Positions 1 to 5,395 of a stretch of DNA of 5,395 nt are shown piece after piece; the first letter of the stretch is position 1, and each line of letters starts with the position of its first letter. Under the pieces are notes generated by a model. That model was not told the origin of the DNA. It made no database searches and saw only the letters and a program-made list of their open reading frames with translations. The stretch is taken from assembly GCA_946885755.1 (NCBI GenBank), contig CAMPHB010000110.1, forward strand, positions 1 through 5,395. Reading direction: 5' to 3'. The DNA comes from an uncultured Methylophaga sp. (lineage in GTDB: Bacteria; Pseudomonadota; Gammaproteobacteria; Nitrosococcales; Methylophagaceae). Both the position numbers and the translations under genes were made by a program.

Positions 1-37
1 GGCGCTGGCCATTATTCATATTGAAGATGCAGCAACA

Positions 38-40
38 TGA
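38..40 (+). other. In-frame TGA inside the Lol permease frame
   Basis: The codon lies between IEDAAT and VRIPGK, both recognisable as family sequence in the same frame. At this point E. coli LolC, as I recall it, has a leucine (IEDASRLMRYP). One substitution (TTA to TGA) would explain it. So would a compensating loss and gain of a T in the TTGAGTCGT-like context. UGA is not read as sense here, because four other genes in the window end in TGA and tryptophan is written TGG. Confidence 0.8.
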
Positions 41-621
41 GTTCGTATACCCGGTAAAGTCAGTGGCCGGCGCCTGAAGCTTGATGCTGTGTATCAGGCG
101 CCGCAAATCACCCGGGAACTGTTGATAAGCCTGCCACCGCAATACCGCGCTGCCGACTGGACTTATCAGCATGCCAATTTCTTCCGGGCGCTGAAAACCG
201 AAAAAACCGTAATGTTTGTCATTCTGATGCTGATTGTCGCGGTGGCGGCATTTAATATTGTCTCGACGCTGGTCATGATGGTCACTGATAAACGCAGCGA
301 TATTGCGATTTTGCGCACCCTTGGCATGTCACCCGGGGGCATTATGGGTATTTTCATGGTGCAGGGGGTAGTGATTGGTCTTATCGGTACGCTGCTCGGT
401 ATTATCGGCGGTGTGGCTCTGGCCCTCAATGTATCTGACATTATCGCCTGGGTAGAAACCGTTCTCGGTTATCAGTTCCTGCCAGCCGATGTCTATTACA
501 TCAGCGATTTACCGTCACAATTGCAATGGCACGATGTCACCGTCATCGGTATTACCGCATTTGTATTGTCAGTGTTATCAACCATTTACCCATCGTGGCG
601 CGCCTCAAAAGTGCGTCCTGC

Positions 622-626
622 AGAGG
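622..626 (+). promoter_or_regulatory. Ribosome binding site for lolD
   Basis: AGAGG lies nine bases before the ATG at 636, inside the permease coding region. It fixes the lolD start at 636 rather than at the in-frame ATG at 489, which lies deep within the permease gene. Confidence 0.65.
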
Positions 627-635
627 CCTTACGTT

Positions 636-1316
636 ATGACTGATGCGCCTGTTCTCGCTTGCCGGCAACTGGCCAAACGTTATAAAGACGGTCAGTTGGA
701 AACGCCGGTTTTGAGTAATGTTAATCTGACCGTAAATGCCGGTGATCGCATCGCCATTGTCGGTAGTTCCGGCTCCGGAAAAAGTACCCTGCTGCATTTA
801 CTGGGCGGCCTCGATACTGCAACCAGTGGTGATATTGAAGTGCTTGGTCAGTCTTTGGCAGATTTATCGGTACGCAAACTCAGCCAACTGCGTAACCAGT
901 CTCTGGGCTTTGTTTATCAGTTTCATCATTTACTGCCGGAATTCAGCGCCGTGGAAAACGTCGCAATGCCGCTGGTGATTGGCGGCCAAAAACCGGCTGA
1001 TGCCAAAGCTGAAGCTGAAAAGTTACTGGAAAAAGTCGGTCTGGGCCATCGGCTTGGCCATAAGCCCAGCGAATTGTCTGGCGGTGAGCGACAACGGGCT
1101 GCACTGGCACGCGCCTTGATCACCCGCCCGGCTTGTTTACTGGCTGATGAGCCGACCGGCAATCTGGATCATCGCACCGCTGAAGGTATTTTTGATTTGA
1201 TTATGGAGCTGAATCAGCAGATGAATACCGCGCTGGTGATTGTTACCCATGATCGGCAACTGGCAGCACGCATGGATACGGCCTACACGCTGATTGATGG
1301 TGAGCTTAGTCTTTAG
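636..1316 (+). CDS. lolD: Lipoprotein-releasing system ATP-binding protein LolD
   Basis: Cytoplasmic ATPase of the Lol ABC transporter; ATP hydrolysis drives transfer of lipoproteins from the permease to LolA. The 226-residue length is close to E. coli LolD (233). All nucleotide-binding motifs are intact: Walker [10 protein letters not shown] at residues 43-51, Q-loop at Q95 followed by [13 protein letters not shown] (typical LolD/MacB-type wording), ABC signature [15 protein letters not shown] at 147-161, Walker B CLLADEP at 167-173 with catalytic E172, D-loop GNLD at 175-178, and the H-loop histidine H205 in VTHD. The start at 636 overlaps the end of the permease gene by eight bases and has an AGAGG site, so the two are translationally coupled. 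No lolE follows: the next gene is convergent. The 3' end overlaps that gene by 11 bases. Identification as LolD rather than another small ABC ATPase rests on both the motifs and the permease neighbour. Confidence 0.97.
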   Translation: MTDAPVLACRQLAKRYKDGQLETPVLSNVNLTVNAGDRIAIVGSSGSGKSTLLHLLGGLDTATSGDIEVLGQSLADLSVRKLSQLRNQSLGFVYQFHHLLPEFSAVENVAMPLVIGGQKPADAKAEAEKLLEKVGLGHRLGHKPSELSGGERQRAALARALITRPACLLADEPTGNLDHRTAEGIFDLIMELNQQMNTALVIVTHDRQLAARMDTAYTLIDGELSL

Positions 1317-1830
1317 AGGGTGGTTTTTTAGCGCGCTGCAACCAGCTGCGGATTACTATCAGCCGCCAGGCAATGCGGACAAAAAACACGCCGACAATAG
1401 CTGCGACCGTCGCGCAAATCAGTGACCCCAACAATAACGGCTGCCAGATCAAGGCAAATTCGCGACTGAACCATTCCCAACTGAGGCTGAACGCATACTG
1501 CCCAAGCGGCATCTCCAGAATCATCGCGCCAATTTTATATTCGAAATAATAGATTGGCGCCACCGTTAGCGGATTGGTGATCCACACGCACATCACAGCA
1601 AACGGTAAATTGGCGCGCAATAAAATTGCTAAAGGCGCGGCGATCAGCATTTGCATTGGCAAGGGTATCAAGCCGATAAACAGCCCAATCGCCACACCTG
1701 CTGCGACCCGCTTACGGTTTAGATGCCAGAGCTGTGGATCCATTATGCGCTGGCCAAAACGCTGCAGATGCGGGTGTTCGCGCATCGTTTGATGATCTGG
1801 CATGATGCGTTTTAGGAATTTACGAGGCAT
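1306..1830 (-). CDS. DUF2062 domain-containing inner-membrane protein
   Basis: A 174-residue protein of the DUF2062 family, whose function is not established. The N-terminus ([14 protein letters not shown], then a [10 protein letters not shown] stretch at residues 31-40) is typical of the gammaproteobacterial members. Three hydrophobic stretches are visible: about 43-72 ([12 protein letters not shown]), about 76-102 with the family motif [17 protein letters not shown], and about 131-155. The tail is short and basic ([14 protein letters not shown]). This suggests an integral inner-membrane protein. The start at 1830 gives the expected N-terminus, but its ribosome site is weak (GAG in TGAGTCGCA just before the ATG). 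It is divergent from comEC, convergent with lolD, and shares 11 bases of coding sequence with lolD. Its fixed place next to comEC and Lol or LPS genes in many genomes hints at an envelope role, but that is inference only. Confidence 0.92.
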   Translation of the reverse strand: MPRKFLKRIMPDHQTMREHPHLQRFGQRIMDPQLWHLNRKRVAAGVAIGLFIGLIPLPMQMLIAAPLAILLRANLPFAVMCVWITNPLTVAPIYYFEYKIGAMILEMPLGQYAFSLSWEWFSREFALIWQPLLLGSLICATVAAIVGVFFVRIAWRLIVIRSWLQRAKKPPSKD

Positions 1831-1836
1831 TGCGAC

Positions 1837-1849
1837 TCAGTTTAACTGA
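1837..1849. promoter_or_regulatory. 13-base palindrome in the divergent DUF2062/comEC spacer, operator-like
   Basis: TCAGTT, one central T, then AACTGA: perfect six-base arms. It lies between the two divergent start codons and just downstream of the TATAAT facing the DUF2062 gene. The one-base gap is too small for an RNA hairpin loop, so a dimeric protein site is the more natural reading. A chance palindrome of this size is possible. Confidence 0.25.
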
Positions 1850-1860
1850 ACAACGCAGCC

Positions 1861-1890
1861 ATTATAGGGATATATGGTTTACTCTGCCAT
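1861..1890 (-). promoter_or_regulatory. Candidate sigma-70 promoter for the DUF2062 gene
   Basis: On the minus strand, 1866-1861 reads TATAAT, a perfect -10. At a spacing of 18 bases, 1890-1885 reads ATGGCA, matching TTGACA in four of six positions. Transcription would start near 1854, leaving a leader of about 25 bases before the start codon. The -35 lies within the first codons of comEC, so the two genes would share this control region. No test beyond reading was possible. Confidence 0.4.
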
Positions 1891-4141
1891 CGCGTTTTTA
1901 TTGGGCTGTGTCGTGATCTCACAGCTTGGCAACTTACCTGACTGGCCGGTTTGGGCGGCGCTGGCAGGTGTCTTGTTGCTTAGTCTCCGGCGGCAAATTT
2001 TCTGGCTGGCCGCTTTTATTATTGCGCTGTTCTGGGCAGGAGCCCATGCCAGCGTAAAATTAAATAACATTTTGCCACAGACGTTGTCAGGACAGGATAT
2101 TGCCGTCAGCGGCAATATTATCGGCCTTCCGCAACAACAGGATCAACGACTGCGCTTTCTGTTTAAACCGGATAACAGCCCCCCCTCCCTGCCTGATACT
2201 GTTCGGCTGAACTGGTATTACCCACCCGCCGAACAACCCAAAGCCGGTGAAAAGTGGCAACTTACCATCCGGCTGAAACCACCCTATGGCATGGTCAATC
2301 CTGGCAGCTTTGACTACGAAGGCTGGTTGTTTCAGCAAGGCATTGGGGCAACCGGCTATGTGCGCAATCATCCACATAACCAGCGCTTAGAACCGGCCAA
2401 CCGCTATGCCGTCGGCGTCTGGCGGCAAACCCTGTTAACCAAATTACAACACAGCGCGCCAGATACGGCGCAGCGCGCATTGATTGAAGGTCTGACTTTG
2501 GGCATGCGCGACAATATGTCGACGCAGCAATGGCAGGTTTTGCGTGATACCGGTACCAGTCATTTACTGGCGATTTCCGGTTTACACATTGGACTTGCCG
2601 CGGCGATCGGTTTTTTTCTGGGTCGCTGGTTGTGGGCGGCTTTCAGTCCGCTGTGTTTGCGTCTGCCAGCGCAGCAATTCGGCGCCCTGTTGGCGATGTT
2701 GTGTGCGCTGGCGTATGCATTGCTGGCTGGGATGTCGATCCCCAGTCAGCGGGCACTGATTATGGTCAGTGTGGCGATGCTGGCGATTTTACTGCGAAGG
2801 CGTGTACTCAGTTATCAGTTACTTGCCAGCGGTTTGCTGGCAGTGCTGATTTGGGATCCTTTTGCGGTGATGTCGGCAGGCTTGTGGCTGTCGTTTGCGG
2901 CTGTCGCGGTCATTATTTATGTCAGCCAGAATCGTCATCCGGTCAATAAATGGCATTGGGCCAGTATTCATGTCTGGATCGGCATTGGTCTGACACCGCT
3001 GCTGCTGGTGTTTTTTAACAGTACCGCACTGCTGTCACCACTGGCTAATCTGTTTGCAGTGCCGCTGGTCAGCTTGTTGATCGTGCCGATATTGTTGCTG
3101 GCGATTGTCATCATGTTGATTAATGAATCGTGGAGTCAGCCGTTATGGCAGCTCGCCGACTGGCTGCTGGCAGGCTTATGGCAATTATTAACAGTGTTAG
3201 CTGAGGTGCCGCAGGCACTCTGGCAGACTGCCAGTTTGCCGATAAGTATCGTTGTTATGACGTTAATCGGTTTTCTCTGGCTGATGGCACCCAAAGGCTG
3301 GCCGGCTCGTTGGCTGGGGCTGTTGCTATTATTGCCGCTGATTTTTTATCAAGCAGACAGGCCCGATAAAGGCGTTGTCTGGCTGACCGTGCTTGATGTC
3401 GGGCAAGGTCTGGCTGCAGTTATCGAAACTGAGTCAAAAACGCTGGTATTTGATACCGGGCCGGCTTTTGGTGATTTTAATACCGGTGATGCCGTGGTTT
3501 TGCCGTTTTTGCAGCATCGCGGTGTCGAGCAGCTGGATATGTTGGTTATCAGTCATGGTGATAATGATCATATCGGCGGCGCCGAGGCGGTGTTGAATGC
3601 TATACCGGTTAAGGCTGTGCGCAGCAGTGTCCCGGCGCAAGTAGCCAAAGCAACAGCCTGTCGTGCCGGCCAGCGATGGCAGTGGGATGAGGTGACATTT
3701 ATGTTTTTACATCCTGCATCGGGCAGCAGTGGTTCAGAAAATGAACGCTCATGTGTGCTTAAAGTCAGCAGTCGCTACGGCAGTATATTGCTGACCGGCG
3801 ATATTGAAAAACAAGCTGAAGCCAACTTGCTCAAAAACAATAAAAATGCGCTGCCAGCAACCATTTTTCTGGTCCCCCACCATGGTAGCCGCAGCTCTTC
3901 GTCAGCGGCTTTTATTGATGCCGTTTCACCAAACAGCGCCGTGGTAGCCAGTGGTTATAACAACCGCTATAAATTTCCGGCAGATTTAGTGGTACAACGA
4001 TTTGCTGACCGTGGTATTCCATTGTTCAATACTGCCGACAGCGGCGCATTATTATTCAGGCTCGATGCAGCCCTTGCATCAACACCGCTGCGCTGGCGTC
4101 AACAAGACCGTAAACTCTGGCGTGCGGTGGCTACTGACTGA
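1874..4141 (+). CDS. comEC: DNA internalization/competence protein ComEC (Rec2)
   Basis: Polytopic inner-membrane channel for single-stranded DNA entry during natural transformation; its C-terminal metallo-beta-lactamase-like domain is thought to degrade the strand that is not imported. At 755 residues it matches the usual length (E. coli about 754). Order of parts: hydrophobic N-terminus (about 1-60), OB-fold/DUF4131 region (about 73-165, with PGSFDYEGW from residue 143), Competence domain with SHLLAISGLHIG at 229-240 and GMSIPSQRA at 286-294 and many membrane helices to about residue 500, then the hydrolase domain beginning LDVGQG at 507-512. Metal-ligand motifs are intact: HGDNDH at 561-566, LTGD at 640-643, VPHHGS at 667-672. 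The ATG at 1874 is the first possible start, because an in-frame TAG lies at 1865-1867. The only ribosome-site-like bases, AGGGA at 1866-1870, are three bases from the ATG, so translation is probably weak. Presence of ComEC does not prove competence. Confidence 0.96.
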   Translation: MVYSAIAFLLGCVVISQLGNLPDWPVWAALAGVLLLSLRRQIFWLAAFIIALFWAGAHASVKLNNILPQTLSGQDIAVSGNIIGLPQQQDQRLRFLFKPDNSPPSLPDTVRLNWYYPPAEQPKAGEKWQLTIRLKPPYGMVNPGSFDYEGWLFQQGIGATGYVRNHPHNQRLEPANRYAVGVWRQTLLTKLQHSAPDTAQRALIEGLTLGMRDNMSTQQWQVLRDTGTSHLLAISGLHIGLAAAIGFFLGRWLWAAFSPLCLRLPAQQFGALLAMLCALAYALLAGMSIPSQRALIMVSVAMLAILLRRRVLSYQLLASGLLAVLIWDPFAVMSAGLWLSFAAVAVIIYVSQNRHPVNKWHWASIHVWIGIGLTPLLLVFFNSTALLSPLANLFAVPLVSLLIVPILLLAIVIMLINESWSQPLWQLADWLLAGLWQLLTVLAEVPQALWQTASLPISIVVMTLIGFLWLMAPKGWPARWLGLLLLLPLIFYQADRPDKGVVWLTVLDVGQGLAAVIETESKTLVFDTGPAFGDFNTGDAVVLPFLQHRGVEQLDMLVISHGDNDHIGGAEAVLNAIPVKAVRSSVPAQVAKATACRAGQRWQWDEVTFMFLHPASGSSGSENERSCVLKVSSRYGSILLTGDIEKQAEANLLKNNKNALPATIFLVPHHGSRSSSSAAFIDAVSPNSAVVASGYNNRYKFPADLVVQRFADRGIPLFNTADSGALLFRLDAALASTPLRWRQQDRKLWRAVATD

Positions 4142-4160
4142 ACGTTTTTTCACGTATCAT
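4134..4160 (+). promoter_or_regulatory. Weak candidate promoter for exbB-exbD-msbA
   Basis: The gap between comEC and exbB (4142-4195) is AT-rich. TATCAT at 4155-4160 matches the -10 consensus in five of six positions. CTGACT at 4134-4139 matches -35 in four of six, but the spacing is only 15 bases. Transcription would start near 4167 and leave a leader of about 29 bases containing the exbB ribosome site. Read-through from comEC is the alternative, and I see no terminator hairpin in the gap. Confidence 0.25.
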
Positions 4161-4181
4161 AAAAACTGTTTTCATTATTGC

Positions 4182-4185
4182 AGGG
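4182..4185 (+). promoter_or_regulatory. Ribosome binding site for exbB
   Basis: AGGG lies ten bases before the ATG at 4196. It favours that start over the in-frame TTG at 4178, which lies upstream of this site and would add six residues not typical of the family. Confidence 0.5.
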
Positions 4186-4195
4186 CTCAAAAATC

Positions 4196-4831
4196 ATGCT
4201 GGAATTGTTTAAAGCCGGTGGCTGGTTGATGTTTCCGTTATTCGCCTGTTCAGTCATCGCAATTGCCATCATTGCCGAGCGCTTCTGGAGCCTGCAAACC
4301 AAACGAATTGCGCCGCCGGAACTGATCACTCAAATCTGGCAATGGCTTCGTTACAACCAGGTTGATAAAGATCGCATTAAAAGTCTGCAGAATAATTCGC
4401 CGTTAGGCCGCATTCTGGCTGCCGGTCTCGCCGAACGCAATGCACCGCGGGACATCACCAAAGAAAGCATTGAAGATACCGGCCGGCATGTCACCGCACT
4501 GATGGAAAAAAACCTCAACACACTGGGCACTATTGCCGCGATCTCACCGCTTATCGGGCTGCTCGGCACCGTGGTCGGTATGATCAAAGTATTTGCGGCC
4601 ATTACCACTTCCGGGGTTGGTAATCCGGAAACGCTGGCCGGTGGTATTTCTGAAGCCTTGATTACCACCGCTGCCGGTCTGGTTGTGGCAATTCCCAGTG
4701 TGATTTTTTACCGCTATTTCCGCGGCAAAATCAACCGGCTGGTCGTTAATATGGAAGAACAGGCGATGCAGCTGATTGAAATCCTGCATGGCGATCGTGA
4801 GTTTGACCCGGATGAGGCCAAGCAGGCATGA
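4196..4831 (+). CDS. exbB: MotA/TolQ/ExbB-family proton channel protein
   Basis: Inner-membrane subunit of an ExbB-ExbD (TolQ-TolR-like) motor that uses the proton gradient to energise a periplasm-spanning partner. The 211 residues begin MLELFKAGGW, the usual start for the copies found beside comEC. Membrane segment 1 is at about 9-29, followed by a cytoplasmic loop. Segment 2 carries SPLIGLLGTVVGM at 117-129, and segment 3 carries EALITTAAGLVVAIP from 153. E153 and T158, together with T125, have the same spacing as E. coli ExbB E176, T181 and T148, so the channel-lining polar residues are kept. The stop overlaps the exbD start as ATGA. No tonB or tolA is in the window, so the partner is unknown. 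The lack of pal/tolB neighbours and the position before msbA favour an ExbB rather than TolQ label, but the name is by family, not by shown function. Confidence 0.93.
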   Translation: MLELFKAGGWLMFPLFACSVIAIAIIAERFWSLQTKRIAPPELITQIWQWLRYNQVDKDRIKSLQNNSPLGRILAAGLAERNAPRDITKESIEDTGRHVTALMEKNLNTLGTIAAISPLIGLLGTVVGMIKVFAAITTSGVGNPETLAGGISEALITTAAGLVVAIPSVIFYRYFRGKINRLVVNMEEQAMQLIEILHGDREFDPDEAKQA

Positions 4832-5250
4832 AGTTACTGCCCCGCTATTCTGAGGAACCGGATGTCAATCTGACACCGATGATCGACGTGGTATTTTTGC
4901 TGCTGCTGTTTTTTATGGTATCGACCAGTTTTATCCGCGAAAGCTCGCTGAAAGTGGATTTACCGCAAGCCACCGGTGAAAAGCTGGAAGAACAGCAGGC
5001 ACCGGTTGATATCGTTATCAATGCCAATGGCGACATGCTGATTAATGATTTGCCGGTGCTGGTCACCAATAGTGATGATATGCGCCGTGCGCTGAAAACA
5101 GCTGTTGGCGACAATGACGATCCGCACATTATTATCAGCGCTGATGCTGAAGCTGCTTATCAACGTATTGTTACTGCAATGGATGCTGCGCAATCTCTTG
5201 GTTTTAGCCGTTTAACGCTGGCCACCCGTCAAACCCGCGAGGCACCATGA
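4828..5250 (+). CDS. exbD: ExbD/TolR-family biopolymer transport protein
   Basis: Partner of ExbB in the proton-driven motor. The 140 residues have the classic layout: short cytoplasmic N-terminus (MKLLPRYSEEPDVNLTPMID), a single membrane helix at about 19-38, and a periplasmic domain (about 45-140) with VDIVINANGDMLIN and IIISADAEAAYQRIVTAMD, as in ExbD/TolR folds. D20 in the NLTPMIDVVF motif is the membrane aspartate, matching ExbD D25 and TolR D23, so the protein should be functional. The start overlaps the exbB stop by four bases, with GAGG at 4814-4817 as ribosome site, and the end overlaps the msbA start by four bases. All three are therefore probably translated from one message. Confidence 0.94.
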   Translation: MKLLPRYSEEPDVNLTPMIDVVFLLLLFFMVSTSFIRESSLKVDLPQATGEKLEEQQAPVDIVINANGDMLINDLPVLVTNSDDMRRALKTAVGDNDDPHIIISADAEAAYQRIVTAMDAAQSLGFSRLTLATRQTREAP

Positions 5251-5395
5251 GTCAACCGATCCGCGTTGCCAGCGCCAGTCAACTCTACCGGCGCCTGCTC
5301 AGTTATGTAAAACCTTATTGGCCGGCATTTATTGCCGTCGTCATCTCTATGCTGATATACGCTGCCAGCGAAACCGGCATGGCGGCGATAATGAA
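5247..5395 (+). CDS. msbA: MsbA-type lipid A export ABC transporter, N-terminal fragment (cut by window edge)
   Basis: The first 49 codons of an ABC exporter that flips lipid A-core from the inner to the outer leaflet of the inner membrane. Visible are a short polar leader, the elbow helix YRRLLSYVKPYW at residues 14-25, and the start of the first membrane helix with ISMLIYAASETGMAAIMK (about 33-50). These match the MsbA N-terminus, where E. coli has a comparable NAASDTFM stretch. The ATG at 5247 overlaps the exbD stop as ATGA, with GAGG at 5239-5242 only four bases before it. The ATPase domain is outside the window, so the assignment rests on the N-terminus and on the known exbB-exbD-msbA/lpxK neighbourhood. 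Another lipid ABC exporter of the same family is the main alternative. Confidence 0.85.
   Translation, partial: MSQPIRVASASQLYRRLLSYVKPYWPAFIAVVISMLIYAASETGMAAIM

Larger units (their letters stand above)
2..643 (+). pseudogene. lolC: LolC/LolE-family lipoprotein-releasing ABC permease, C-terminal part, with in-frame stop
   Basis: This is the inner-membrane permease of the Lol transporter, which releases outer-membrane lipoproteins to the periplasmic chaperone LolA. The 5' end lies outside the window. Reading from base 2 gives the end of the periplasmic domain (IIHIEDAAT), then a TGA at 38-40, then the same frame continues with VRIPGKVSGRRLKL and 200 sense codons to the TGA at 641-643. Visible parts are a membrane segment at about 206-290 (VAAFNIVSTL), the cytoplasmic coupling-helix motif AILRTLG near 305-325, a second segment at about 340-430, and a last one at about 535-600 ending in the family signature YPSWRAS...PAEALRY. 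Similarity is mixed: IFMVQG and PAEALRY resemble LolC, while the stretch around [14 protein letters not shown] resembles LolE. Automated gene calling would probably start at the GTG at 89, but that fragment lacks the first membrane segment and most of the periplasmic domain. Family assignment is secure. Whether the gene is truly broken is not. Confidence 0.85.

Noticed and set aside
38..40. TGA read as tryptophan or selenocysteine
   Set aside because: Four genes in the window end in TGA and tryptophan is TGG throughout, so the standard code applies. The family has no conserved cysteine or tryptophan at this position that I know of.
609..616. AAGTGCGT resembling the Haemophilus uptake sequence
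   Set aside because: It is a single partial match, missing the consensus end, and falls in codons for conserved permease residues.
489..635. A 49-residue N-terminal extension of LolD from an ATG at 489
   Set aside because: It lies wholly inside the permease gene in another frame, has no family similarity, and would make LolD far longer than usual. The ATG at 636 has a good ribosome site.
1324..1329. T6 run eight bases after the lolD stop, as an intrinsic terminator
   Set aside because: No stem of useful length precedes it, and the run lies inside the DUF2062 coding sequence.
2179..2185. C7 tract in comEC as a phase-variation switch
   Set aside because: The frame is intact, the tract encodes an ordinary proline-rich loop, and seven bases is short for a slippage switch. 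It is at most a place to watch for sequencing errors.
2632..2949. 105-codon open frame within comEC
   Set aside because: It is a shadow of the comEC reading frame with no recognisable domain and no ribosome site. The comEC frame carries all the conserved motifs.
4162..4172. AAAAC-T-GTTTT inverted repeat as a terminator or hairpin before exbB
   Set aside because: The one-base loop cannot form and the arms are only A/T-rich five-mers with one G/C each. It is better explained by local AT-richness.
1..5395. CRISPR arrays, tRNA or rRNA genes, insertion sequences, toxin-antitoxin or defence genes
   Set aside because: I searched by reading and found no direct-repeat arrays, no cloverleaf-like sequence and no transposase motifs. 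Nearly all DNA is accounted for by conserved housekeeping genes.

Overview
This window reads as an ordinary gammaproteobacterial chromosome segment devoted to the cell envelope, with base composition near half G+C and no sign of mobile DNA. Clear family matches (LolC/E, LolD, DUF2062, ComEC, ExbB, ExbD, MsbA) and their order support this. The order resembles the lolC-lolD-(lolE)-DUF2062-comEC-exbB-exbD-lpxK neighbourhood I recall from Pseudomonas and relatives. E. coli has comEC directly before msbA, without exbBD. I cannot name the genus from the sequence alone.

Layout. Positions 2-643 (+) hold the C-terminal part of a LolC/LolE-type lipoprotein-release permease, cut by the window edge and interrupted by an in-frame TGA at 38-40. 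It overlaps lolD (636-1316, +), the ATPase of the same transporter. A DUF2062 membrane protein lies on the opposite strand (1306-1830, -), and its 3' end overlaps the 3' end of lolD. A 43-base divergent spacer (1831-1873), with a perfect TATAAT facing the DUF2062 gene and a 13-base palindrome, separates it from comEC (1874-4141, +), a full-length DNA-uptake channel protein. After a short AT-rich gap come exbB (4196-4831), exbD (4828-5250) and the first 49 codons of msbA (5247 to the edge). These three are joined by two 4-base ATGA stop/start overlaps.

How the genes work together. The Lol proteins extract lipoproteins from the inner membrane for transfer to LolA. MsbA flips lipid A-core across the inner membrane. 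ExbB/ExbD form a proton-driven motor of the TonB/Tol type, although no tonB is visible here. ComEC would carry single-stranded DNA across the inner membrane if the organism is competent. No stretch longer than 300 bases lacks a gene.

I see no previously undescribed system. The point most worth checking is the in-frame stop in the Lol permease, a component of a normally essential transporter. It is either a sequence error or a real lesion. Secondary points are the hybrid LolC/LolE character of that permease with no lolE after lolD, the orphan ExbBD pair coupled to msbA, and the palindrome in the divergent spacer.
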